Source of the DNA: UBA12403 sp043808565
GTDB taxonomy: Bacteria > Patescibacteriota > Patescibacteriia > UBA9934 > GWF2-40-263
Length of the DNA: 7,703 nt
Direction: 5' to 3'
Assembly (NCBI GenBank): GCA_043808565.1
Contig: JAZDEQ010000038.1
Coordinates: 1-7,703 of the forward strand
In this document: positions 1-5,840 of the stretch, piece by piece
How positions within the stretch are numbered: position 1 is the stretch's first letter
Layout of the letters: every line of letters starts with the position of its first letter
Position numbers and translations under genes: made by a program
The notes under the pieces: model-generated
Databases searched by the model: none
What the model was told of the DNA's origin: nothing
Seen by the model: the letters and a program-made list of their open reading frames with translations, nothing else

Positions 1-145
1 AAACGAAAGCGAAGTTACAACCAGGCGCGGAAGTTCACCTCTCCAGTTGGCCGACTGTCAGTTACCTAAAATTCATAATTGGATCTCTTGGCTCAGAAAA
101 AACTATCGACCGCCAGCCACCTGATTTCCTACCAGTGCCATTATT
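1..145 (-). other. Non-coding leader or start of an RNA/gene running off the left edge
   Basis: This is the stretch downstream of the strong minus-strand promoter at 146-174. Read on the minus strand, no frame with a usual start codon stays open to the window edge: the ATG near 75 stops after four codons, and a GTG near 36 stops after seven. It is therefore either a long 5' untranslated leader of a gene lying left of the window, or the 5' end of a structured RNA. With DnaA boxes just upstream, a dnaA leader is the simplest guess, but nothing here proves it. Confidence 0.35.
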
Positions 146-174
146 ATTATACACGCTTGAACACAAAAAGTCAA
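146..174 (-). promoter_or_regulatory. Strong sigma-70 promoter reading left
   Basis: On the minus strand there is a -35 box TTGACT (complement of 169-174), a 17-bp spacer, and a perfect -10 box TATAAT (complement of 146-151). Transcription would start near position 139 and leave the window on the left. This is the best promoter match in the window. It lies 39 bp from the nearest DnaA-box-like site, an arrangement known at autoregulated dnaA promoters. Confidence 0.8.
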
Positions 175-212
175 TTATGGTATTTCAGCTTAAGAAAGCC
201 ATTTTGTTTGAG

Positions 213-296
213 TTTTCCACAAAAGTTGTTCAAGCGGTTTTCGTTTCTGTTTTAAGTTATCCACAGATTTGGATATTTATGCCGAAGTTATCCACA
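213..296 (+). promoter_or_regulatory. DnaA-box cluster (possible oriC segment)
   Basis: Two perfect copies of the consensus DnaA box TTATCCACA lie at 257-265 and 288-296 in the same orientation. They are 31 bp apart, close to three helical turns. A one-mismatch copy, TTTTCCACA, is at 213-221. All three are in non-coding DNA between the stop codon of the 421-aa gene and a strong promoter. Such clusters mark replication origins and dnaA promoters. The downstream genes 301-5703 all read towards this site, which would be head-on to a fork leaving to the right; this weakens the oriC reading somewhat. Confidence 0.6.
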
Positions 297-300
297 TAAC

Positions 301-1566
301 TTAGCGGCAAATTGTAAAACCATTGTGGTTTAAAGCAAAACTATTAAATTTTAAGGCGATTTGCTTTAAAACTAGATTAGAAAGAAAGTCAGAATCATTT
401 AGAAAACCAGCGGCTTCTTTGGTATTAATAAAAACCAGGTTTTCTTTTGAGCCGCAAACCGTTTGTTTATTGGCTTTATTTTTTAAATACTCGTTTAAAA
501 GAGTAATATTTGAAGAAATTAGGGTTTTATTGTCTTTTTGGGTGGTAAAAATTTTGTCATTGCCAATTTTGGCACTTTTTATTTCCTGACCGTCTAACCA
601 TTCGCTGGCTAATTCGATTTTTGAAGGATCAACCAGGATTTCTTGGGCTGTTGAGTTGTCTGGTAGGACCAAAGGATTAATGGTCGGGTTTTGTATGGTG
701 GCAATGGTTTGCATTAGACTGGCAGTTATTCCGGAATTTAGCTCCGTTTCCACCAAAAAGTCGATTTTATTTGGGTTTTCTAGGGATTTGGCAATTAAGA
801 AAAGAGAATTTTCCTTTTGAATTTCTGACATTAAATCCGTACTTTTTAAAAGTTTTAAAGGTTCTATTAGTTGGTCAAAACGGTTTAATAAAGAAGTTAA
901 ATTAACCGGCTTATCTTTTTGTAAAACAACAGCCGCAATGGTTTCGGGCGGTAAAAATGGTAAAGCAAAAGCGGTGTTTTCTTCGTGTAAGGCAAAGAAA
1001 TAGCCATTTTCGGAAAAAGTAATTCTGCCAACTGATTTGTCAACAGTAATGTAGCCAAATGTTTTTGGCCAAATTGATGAAATATGGAATTTTGTTTGGC
1101 CCTTGGTAGAAAAAGGTATTGGATCTGATGATAAAAGCCAATGATTGGTTCCAAGCTTTTGAAGATTGATACCGTAAGCTTTTAAAAGATCTTGAGGTAA
1201 GTTTTTTTCCAGAGTTCGAAGAGCCACCGCGGTTTTTCCTTCGGGTAAGATAAAAATGGCCGCCTCGCTGGGTTTAAAATTAGCCAAATCGCCGATGGTT
1301 AGTGGCCGATCAGTAATAATTGATAGATCGCCGAAGTCAGTAATCAATTTATTCCATTCTTTCGTGGTTGGAGTTAGGTGAATAGTTGCTAAGGTTTCTT
1401 TTGGAGCAAAAGCCGATAAGGAATCGCGATTAAACCAAAGATTAGACGTAAGAAAAACCAAAAAACAGAAAATCAAACCCAATAAAACAACCCAAAGAAC
1501 CCGCCTGGAACGAATCGAGAGGCGGGTTCTTTGATTGGTATAAAGGGGGATGTTTAGACTGGGCAT
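301..1566 (-). CDS. Membrane-anchored hypothetical protein, 421 aa
   Basis: I do not recognise a specific function. The N-terminus is a short basic segment (Arg13, 15, 19, 21, 22) followed by one hydrophobic helix at about residues 23-43. This predicts a signal anchor with the remaining roughly 375 residues outside the membrane. The extracytoplasmic part starts with a proline-rich segment (FAPKETLATIHL, about 53-64), loosely like the opening of DUF3352-type envelope proteins; that resemblance is weak. The body mixes short beta-type segments and Asn/Lys-rich loops, with no catalytic motif visible. The start fits the positive-inside rule, but there is no Shine-Dalgarno, only a C/A-rich leader. 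A perfect 14-bp hairpin spans codons 12-25. It lies downstream of pnp in the same direction, separated by a long inverted repeat, so co-transcription is uncertain. No terminator is visible after its stop. Confidence 0.85.
   Translation of the reverse strand: MPSLNIPLYTNQRTRLSIRSRRVLWVVLLGLIFCFLVFLTSNLWFNRDSLSAFAPKETLATIHLTPTTKEWNKLITDFGDLSIITDRPLTIGDLANFKPSEAAIFILPEGKTAVALRTLEKNLPQDLLKAYGINLQKLGTNHWLLSSDPIPFSTKGQTKFHISSIWPKTFGYITVDKSVGRITFSENGYFFALHEENTAFALPFLPPETIAAVVLQKDKPVNLTSLLNRFDQLIEPLKLLKSTDLMSEIQKENSLFLIAKSLENPNKIDFLVETELNSGITASLMQTIATIQNPTINPLVLPDNSTAQEILVDPSKIELASEWLDGQEIKSAKIGNDKIFTTQKDNKTLISSNITLLNEYLKNKANKQTVCGSKENLVFINTKEAAGFLNDSDFLSNLVLKQIALKFNSFALNHNGFTICR
1493..1533 (-). promoter_or_regulatory. 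Perfect 14-bp hairpin inside the start of a coding region
   Basis: Positions 1493-1506 (CAAAGAACCCGCCT) and 1520-1533 (AGGCGGGTTCTTTG) are exact reverse complements around a 13-nt loop. The hairpin covers nucleotides 34-74 of the 421-aa gene. In the mRNA the right arm ends in UUCUUUGG, followed by a U-rich stretch coding for the membrane helix. It could slow translation, terminate or attenuate transcription, or stabilise the transcript. Function is inferred; the inverted repeat itself is seen directly. Confidence 0.7.
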
Positions 1567-1589
1567 TTGGTTGGGTTGGTTTGGTGTAA

Positions 1590-1707
1590 GGGGCGTTAAG
1601 GATTTTTATGGGGCATTAAATGGCGTTAAGGGGGTGGAGGATTTGTTTTTAATAAAACACTCCATGCCTCAATGCCCTTTAGCGCCCCAATAAAGCCTTA
1701 ACGCCCC
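1590..1707. repeat. 118-bp imperfect inverted repeat between pnp and the 421-aa gene
   Basis: The outer ends are exact: GGGGCGTTAAGG at 1590-1601 and its complement at 1696-1707. The middle of the arms aligns with mostly transition differences. The centre is an exact stem, TGTTTT (1644-1649) with AAAACA (1654-1659), extended by TGGAG (1635-1639) with CTCCA (1660-1664) after a 4-nt bulge. Each arm is built from short units of the form GGGC(A/G)TTAA(A/G)GG. It begins 10 nt after the pnp stop codon. No U-run follows on the minus strand, so it is not a classical terminator. It may protect the pnp 3' end or be a dispersed palindromic repeat. Confidence 0.75.
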
Positions 1708-1717
1708 CAAAAAAACA

Positions 1718-3982
1718 TTAATCTTGTCGCGGTGGGCGTGGACCAGATGGCGGGCGGCCGCTAAATGGTCGGTGGCTGCCACCTTGTGGTCGACCACCAA
1801 AGCCGCTGTTACTATCAGTTGGTGACACGACTGGTTGTTCTGGATAAACATTGCCCGGAGCATCTTTCATGGAAAGATTGATTCGGCCCATGTCATCGAT
1901 TTCTGAAACCTTAACAAAAACCTTGTCACCTACTTTTACAATATCAGAAACTTTATTGACTCGCCAAGGGGCCATTTGGCTAATATGAACCAAACCTTCT
2001 TGTTTGGGCAGGACTTCAACAAAAGCACCGAAATCCATTAGGCGAGTAACTTTACCAGTAAACATTTCGCCAGCCACGACTTCGCGGGTTAAATTCTTGA
2101 CCCATTCGTAAGCTTTTTGGGCGCCTTCAGCATTAGTTGAAGTGATACAAACCAAACCATCATCTTCAATATCAATAGCTTGAACGCCAGTGGTGGCAAT
2201 AATTTCATTAATAACCTTACCGCCAGGACCAATAACATCGCCAATTTTTTCTGGATTGATCCGAAGAGTGATAATCCGTGGGGCATAAGGCGAAAGTTCG
2301 GCTCGTGGAGCAGGTAGAACCGATGTGATAACTTCAAGAATTTGTAAGCGAGCTGGCCGAGCTTGGTTGATGGCCGCTTCAACGATTTCCATAGTTAAGC
2401 CAGCTGTTTTGGTATCCATTTGAATGGCGGTGATGCCATCTTTGGTGCCAGCGATTTTAAAATCCATGCCGCCAGTACTGTCTTCTAAATCTTGAAGGTC
2501 AGTGAAAACTTTCCAATCACCTTTTTTGTTGCTGGCTAAACCCATGGCCAAACCGGCAACTGGCGCTTTGATTGGCACGCCAGCGTCCATAAGAGCCAAG
2601 GTGGCGCAACAAGTGGAAGCCATAGAGCTTGAACCATTGGAACCCAAAACTTCAGAAACCACACGAATGGTGTAAGGGAAAGTTTCCTTATCTGGCATCA
2701 TGGGCACTAAGGCTTTTTCGGCCAAAGCACCATGACCAATGTCGCGACGAGAGGGTCCACGCATTGGTTTAACTTCGCCCACGGAAAATGGCGGAAAATT
2801 GTAATGATGGAAAAAGCGTTTGGTGCCAACAAGTTCCATGCCATCGAGAGTTTGTTCGTCGCCAGGGGCGCCAAGGGTGGTAATGGAAACGACTTGGGTT
2901 TCCCCGCGTTTAAAATGACCAGAACCATGAACTCGAGGAAAGACAGCGACTTCACCAAATAATTGGCGAATTTCTGTAATTGCCCGACCATCGACTCGCT
3001 GCCCTTCTGCCAAAATCATGCGAGAAATTTCTTCCTCAATCACTTCTTCGGCCAGCGCAAAAGCATATTTGTGTTCTTCGGCCGGAATTTCTTTGGTTGT
3101 TAAAAAGTCTTTTAATAATTCTTTAACCTTAGATTTTTCTAAACGACGTTCAACTTTACTGGCTTTAGGCACGGTGAAAAACAATTCATGAGTTTTTTCC
3201 ACAATAAACGGTCGAGCCAAATCTTCGACAGTAGTCTGTCGTTCTTTTTTAGCGACCTCGTCTTCATTTTTTGGTGAAAGAAGATCGCGTTTTGGTTTAC
3301 CGATTTCTTTGCGAACTTGATCAATGAGCTCCAGGGGTTTTTTTAGATGTTTTAAACCAAAACGAAAGCCATCAAGAACAGTTTCTTCAGTGGCTTCATT
3401 GGCACCAGCTTCAACCATAATGACTTTTTCAGTGGTACCAGCAAAAGCCAAATCAAGAATTGATTTACCGCGAGCTTCATAACTTGGGTTTAAGACTTTT
3501 TCGCCAGCAATTTCACCAACCCGAACACCAGCAATCGGTCCATTCCAAGGAATGTCGCTCATGTGTAAAGCGCAACTGGCCGCAATAATGCCAGTAATAT
3601 CTGGATCATTTTCGCCATCAAAAGCCAAACAAGAAATAATAACTTGAATTTCATTACGAACCCGTTCGTCAAATAATGGTCGAAGACCTCGATCAATTGA
3701 GCGAGCCACAAGTACAGCTTCATCGGTTGGCCGGCCTTCTTTTTTAATAAAACGCGAACCTTTAATGCGACCGGCGGCGTAGAGTTTTTCTTCGTACTCA
3801 ACTTGAAGTGGAAAAAAGTCCAAGCCTTCGCGTTGGGTTTCGCTCATAGTAGCCGTGGCAATGACGACCGTGTCGCCATATTGGACAGTGCAAGCACCGT
3901 TGGCCTGCTCGGCAAAGCGGCCAGTTTCAATGGTTAGGGTTTTCCCGCCCCATTCTGTGGAAAAGCGTTTGATTTCGCTCAT
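1718..3982 (-). CDS. pnp: Polynucleotide phosphorylase (PNPase)
   Basis: This 3'-5' exoribonuclease uses phosphate to degrade RNA to nucleoside diphosphates and can run in reverse. It normally forms a homotrimer in the cytoplasm. The 754 residues show the complete domain order: a first RNase PH fold (about 1-145), a helical linker (about 200-325), a second RNase PH fold (about 330-550), a KH domain with IGPGGKVINEI (584-594), and an S1 domain (about 636-705, FTGKVTRLMDFGAFVEV). The phosphate site NGSSS (449-453) and RRDIGHG (412-418) are present. The residues matching E. coli D486, D492 and K494 are D501, D507 and K509, so the enzyme should be active. A Gly/Pro/Arg-rich tail (about 725-754) follows S1 and is suited to RNA or protein contacts. 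Length is slightly above the usual 700-720. Translation starts after CAAAAAATAT; a weak AGGA lies too far upstream to be convincing. The folded leader suggests post-transcriptional control. Confidence 0.98.
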   Translation of the reverse strand: MSEIKRFSTEWGGKTLTIETGRFAEQANGACTVQYGDTVVIATATMSETQREGLDFFPLQVEYEEKLYAAGRIKGSRFIKKEGRPTDEAVLVARSIDRGLRPLFDERVRNEIQVIISCLAFDGENDPDITGIIAASCALHMSDIPWNGPIAGVRVGEIAGEKVLNPSYEARGKSILDLAFAGTTEKVIMVEAGANEATEETVLDGFRFGLKHLKKPLELIDQVRKEIGKPKRDLLSPKNEDEVAKKERQTTVEDLARPFIVEKTHELFFTVPKASKVERRLEKSKVKELLKDFLTTKEIPAEEHKYAFALAEEVIEEEISRMILAEGQRVDGRAITEIRQLFGEVAVFPRVHGSGHFKRGETQVVSITTLGAPGDEQTLDGMELVGTKRFFHHYNFPPFSVGEVKPMRGPSRRDIGHGALAEKALVPMMPDKETFPYTIRVVSEVLGSNGSSSMASTCCATLALMDAGVPIKAPVAGLAMGLASNKKGDWKVFTDLQDLEDSTGGMDFKIAGTKDGITAIQMDTKTAGLTMEIVEAAINQARPARLQILEVITSVLPAPRAELSPYAPRIITLRINPEKIGDVIGPGGKVINEIIATTGVQAIDIEDDGLVCITSTNAEGAQKAYEWVKNLTREVVAGEMFTGKVTRLMDFGAFVEVLPKQEGLVHISQMAPWRVNKVSDIVKVGDKVFVKVSEIDDMGRINLSMKDAPGNVYPEQPVVSPTDSNSGFGGRPQGGSHRPFSGRPPSGPRPPRQD

Positions 3983-3993
3983 ATATTTTTTGG

Positions 3994-4055
3994 GTCCTAC
4001 CGAGGCTTAAGATCTCGAATTGTTCTTTTCGAGCATCTCGCTGTCTCGGAAGGAC
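3994..4055 (-). promoter_or_regulatory. Folded 5' leader of pnp
   Basis: GTCCTACCGAG (3994-4004) pairs with CTCGGAAGGAC (4045-4055) with one mismatch over 11 bp. Inside it, GATCTCGAA (4011-4019) pairs with TTCGAGCATC (4028-4037), with one bulged C and an 8-nt loop. The structure ends 11 nt before the pnp start codon. In E. coli, pnp is autoregulated through a leader stem cut by RNase III. This leader has the same position and a comparable shape, so similar control is a reasonable inference, not an observation. Confidence 0.65.
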
Positions 4056-4062
4056 GGTTAAT

Positions 4063-4113
4063 TTTAATGTCTAATTTGTAGGAATTTCTAATGTCTAATG
4101 AAGGATTGTTTAT
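4063..4113. repeat. Left direct-repeat copy of the TCTAATG palindromic element
   Basis: Positions 4063-4102 are identical over 40 bp to 4496-4535. The element core is the heptamer TCTAATG repeated in tandem. Positions 4087-4113 are also identical over 27 bp to 5316-5342, so this copy contains the left arm plus the start of the loop of the element seen complete at 5295-5398. The expected right arm is missing; the four-helix-bundle gene follows instead. Confidence 0.9.
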
Positions 4114-4123
4114 TTTTTTAAGA

Positions 4124-4492
4124 CTATCGATTATTATCATTATTCATATTGTTTTTCGTTTTTTGAAAAATTGAATTAAAAATTTTGTGAAGTTCATCAG
4201 CTTCGTTTTTCAATTTTTCTATTCTTTCTTTTTCTTCTGGTAGAGCAGTTGCTAATAGATTAAGCCAATATGTTGTTTCTTTAGCTTCTTTTTTAACGAC
4301 ACCAATTTTATTAACAAAATCTTTTTTGGAAACAGCATTGTCTGCCTCGCAATAATTGGCGCCAATACTAGTGGCCGAACGAACTAATTGAGAGGCAATT
4401 GGTAGGGTAATAAAATTTTTTGGAATATCTTGTAAAAAAATTATTATTTCTTTACTAAATTTCATTGTCCTATCATTCAGGTCGTACTCCAT
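4124..4492 (-). CDS. Four-helix-bundle protein (23S rRNA intervening-sequence protein family)
   Basis: This 122-aa protein has the family's typical layout: MEYDLNDRT at the N-terminus, a central RSATSIGANYCEA (38-50), then SKKDFVNKIGVVKKEAKETTYWLNLL (55-80) and a final amphipathic helix to about 112. These match the S23/IVP-type four-helix-bundle family (PF05635/TIGR02436). Members are found inside 23S rRNA insertions and as free-standing genes; the accessory protein Avd of diversity-generating retroelements is related. The biochemical role is unknown. The start is fixed by the conserved N-terminus and lies 3 bp from a 40-bp repeat, so the whole upstream leader is repeat sequence and lacks a Shine-Dalgarno. 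The second copy of the repeat lies 21 bp past the stop. The Asn/Lys-rich end (113-122) may be recruited flanking sequence. It sits between pnp and the NYN gene, probably as an insertion. Confidence 0.9.
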   Translation of the reverse strand: MEYDLNDRTMKFSKEIIIFLQDIPKNFITLPIASQLVRSATSIGANYCEADNAVSKKDFVNKIGVVKKEAKETTYWLNLLATALPEEKERIEKLKNEADELHKIFNSIFQKTKNNMNNDNNR

Positions 4493-4495
4493 AGG

Positions 4496-4603
4496 TTTAA
4501 TGTCTAATTTGTAGGAATTTCTAATGTCTAATGAATGATTTTATGTTTCTTTCAAGATTTTTAACATCCATCATTAGACATTGGAAATTAGACATTAGAC
4601 ATT
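4496..4603. repeat. Palindromic TCTAATG element with the right direct-repeat copy
   Basis: The left arm, 4496-4535, is an exact 40-bp duplicate of 4063-4102. AATGTCTAATGA (4523-4534) pairs exactly with TCATTAGACATT (4571-4582) across a 36-nt T-rich loop. The right arm continues to 4603 with two more ATTAGACATT units. The element ends 8 bp before the stop codon of the NYN gene and begins 3 bp before the start codon of the four-helix-bundle gene, filling the whole gap between them. Confidence 0.85.
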
Positions 4604-4611
4604 TTCGATTT

Positions 4612-5283
4612 TTACCACTTCCAAAACTCAACATCATCTGTGTTTTGTTCACCTTCTTTTTCTTCTGCTCCCCCGAAGGCCTTGAGCGACGCCTCGGAGT
4701 CGAAAGGTTCAATCCCTTTTACTCCCTCGGTTTTTTCCACCAAGATCTCCCCGCCCTTGGGTGGGCGCATGGGGCCGTGGCGTTGGGGGCCGATGAGGAA
4801 TTTTTTGGGACTTTCGGAAAGGTTGATGTAATTATCGGCCGCTTCAACTAATTTAGCTGAAGTGGTTTCGCGGAAACTCATGACTTCAACGATGCGGCCG
4901 CGATTGCGAACATAATCAACCAATGGTTCAAAGTCGCCGTCGCCGGAAACCAAGACCACTACATCAAGCATATCAAGCATACGGACAATATCCATAGTTA
5001 AGCCAACGTCCCAGTCGGCTTTTTTTTGACCAGATTCATATTGAACCAATTCTTTTTCTTTGGTTTCAATACCAAGATTTTGTAGAGCACCAAAAAAAGT
5101 GCGTTCTTCGTCGGTTTTAGTGGAGACAACATAGGCCACCGCTCGAACCAATTTGCGTTCGCCAACGGCTTCTTTAACAATGTTGCCAAAATTAACCTTG
5201 CGCCCAAAAGCATTGCGGGCGCTGTAATACATATTTTGCGTGTCGATAAAAATGCCGACCCGCTGGTCAGGGTGTTGGATCAT
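4612..5283 (-). CDS. NYN/LabA-like domain protein, predicted ribonuclease
   Basis: The first 140 residues form a NYN (PIN-like) domain. Acidic metal-site candidates are in order: VGIFIDTQNMYYSAR (D14, N17), KKADWDVGLTMD (D92, D98), and VVVLVSGDGDFEPLVDYVRNRG (D115, D117), followed by the strand IVEVMSF. The SGDGDF signature and conserved aspartates indicate a metal-dependent nuclease of the LabA/DUF88 group, most likely acting on RNA. The substrate is unknown. Residues about 160-223 are a low-complexity Pro/Gly then acidic tail ending VEFWKW, probably disordered. The start codon follows CAAAAAAATATG with no Shine-Dalgarno. Its position between rpsO and pnp suggests a link with RNA processing or decay, though the palindromic repeats on both sides and the rpsO terminator upstream may uncouple it. 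Confidence 0.9.
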   Translation of the reverse strand: MIQHPDQRVGIFIDTQNMYYSARNAFGRKVNFGNIVKEAVGERKLVRAVAYVVSTKTDEERTFFGALQNLGIETKEKELVQYESGQKKADWDVGLTMDIVRMLDMLDVVVLVSGDGDFEPLVDYVRNRGRIVEVMSFRETTSAKLVEAADNYINLSESPKKFLIGPQRHGPMRPPKGGEILVEKTEGVKGIEPFDSEASLKAFGGAEEKEGEQNTDDVEFWKW

Positions 5284-5294
5284 ATTTTTTTGAA

Positions 5295-5398
5295 AATTTC
5301 TAATTATTGGGAATGTCTAATGTCTAATGAAGGATTGTTTATATCTTTTTTAAAATTTTCCTCCATCATTAGAAATTGGAAATTAGACATTAGACATT
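5295..5398. repeat. Complete palindromic TCTAATG element upstream of the NYN gene
   Basis: The left arm, 5295-5334, and right arm, 5362-5398, are imperfect reverse complements. Both are built from tandem TCTAATG/TCTAATT-like units around a T/A-rich loop of about 27 nt. Positions 5316-5342 match 4087-4113 exactly. The element fills the space between the rpsO terminator and the NYN start codon, so any NYN transcript starting at or before rpsO carries it as a leader hairpin. Confidence 0.85.
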
Positions 5399-5400
5399 CA

Positions 5401-5433
5401 AAAACACCCCTAAAAATAAACTCGGGGTGTTTT
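5401..5433 (-). terminator. Rho-independent terminator of rpsO (works on both strands)
   Basis: AAAACACCCC (5401-5410) and GGGGTGTTTT (5424-5433) are perfect complements around a 13-nt loop. In the rpsO direction the stem ends in a run of five U. The + strand also has a long T-rich tail. It starts 6 nt past the rpsO stop, so rpsO can be made as a short transcript with readthrough to the NYN gene. Confidence 0.85.
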
Positions 5434-5439
5434 GTTTTT

Positions 5440-5703
5440 TTATTTTAAACCAAGTTCGTCCTTAAGTTTTTGCCAAGCCTTTTTGTCCTCGCGATCAAGA
5501 TAGGTTAATAGGCGGCGGCGTTCGTTAACTTTTTTAATCAAACCGCGGCGGCTGGAAAAGTCTTTTTTGTGCATTTTTAAGTGCTCGGTTAACTCTTTGA
5601 TCTCGGCGGTTAAGAGAGCAATTTGGACTTGTGGTGAGCCAGTATCAGATTCGTGCGTGCGGAATTTTTCGATAACTTTTTGTTTTTTTTGTGGATCGAG
5701 CAT
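5440..5703 (-). CDS. rpsO: 30S ribosomal protein S15
   Basis: S15 is a primary binder of 16S rRNA in the central domain (platform) of the 30S subunit and contributes to a subunit bridge. The 87-aa product has the family layout and near-usual length (about 89): an N-terminal helix, then HESDTGSPQVQIALLT (15-30), LTEHLKMHKKDFSSRRGLIKKVNERRRLLTYL (38-69) with the conserved HKKD and SRRGL residues, and an ELGLK end. The start is set at the ATG giving MLDPQKK, which aligns with S15. A longer reading from an upstream TTG adds 18 residues with no homology. No Shine-Dalgarno; the ATG follows CAAAAAAT. It has its own promoter, a folded leader that may allow S15 autoregulation, and a strong terminator. 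It is the first gene of a broken-up rpsO-pnp neighbourhood. Confidence 0.97.
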   Translation of the reverse strand: MLDPQKKQKVIEKFRTHESDTGSPQVQIALLTAEIKELTEHLKMHKKDFSSRRGLIKKVNERRRLLTYLDREDKKAWQKLKDELGLK

Positions 5704-5725
5704 ATTTTTTGAGAAGTCGCGCCAT

Positions 5726-5750
5726 TCCGAGCAAGCGGAGCTCAATCCGC
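5726..5750 (-). promoter_or_regulatory. Alternative hairpins in the rpsO leader
   Basis: In the rpsO leader GCGGA (complement of 5746-5750) can pair with TCCGC (complement of 5735-5739). The same TCCG can instead pair with CGGA (complement of 5726-5729). The two helices share bases and exclude each other. S15 autoregulates its mRNA in several bacteria by trapping a leader structure, in E. coli a pseudoknot, so a regulatory switch is plausible. The stems are short and could be chance. Confidence 0.35.
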
Positions 5751-5790
5751 AGGCCAAGAGAGACGTTTACTGTTAGTTAATAATGAATAG

Positions 5791-5819
5791 AATTTAGCAG
5801 GGTTTGCGATTTTGGTCAA
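5791..5819 (-). promoter_or_regulatory. Promoter of rpsO
   Basis: On the minus strand TTGACC (complement of 5814-5819) is followed after 17 bp by TAAATT (complement of 5791-5796). A TGC directly before it makes an extended -10. Transcription would start near 5784, giving a leader of about 80 nt before the S15 start. Confidence 0.65.
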
Positions 5820-5840
5820 GGATTAGATTCCCCCCGGGCC

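Noticed and set aside
3..299. A plus-strand frame open from the left edge for about 98 codons.
   Set aside because: It overlaps an excellent minus-strand promoter and all three DnaA boxes, shows no recognisable family pattern, and a shorter open frame also exists beside it. Its length is only mildly surprising by chance.
4521..4851. Overlapping frames on both strands at the end of the NYN gene.
   Set aside because: They translate repeat arms and the antisense of the NYN tail; none looks like a protein, while the NYN frame has clear motifs.
4063..5398. Possible CRISPR array because of repeated short units.
   Set aside because: The copies are palindromes built of 7-bp units with no regular spacers, and genes lie between them; no cas gene is present.
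5440..5757. A longer S15 reading starting at an upstream TTG (105 aa).
   Set aside because: The extra 18 residues do not belong to S15, and they lie over the leader hairpins; the ATG at 5703 matches the family start.
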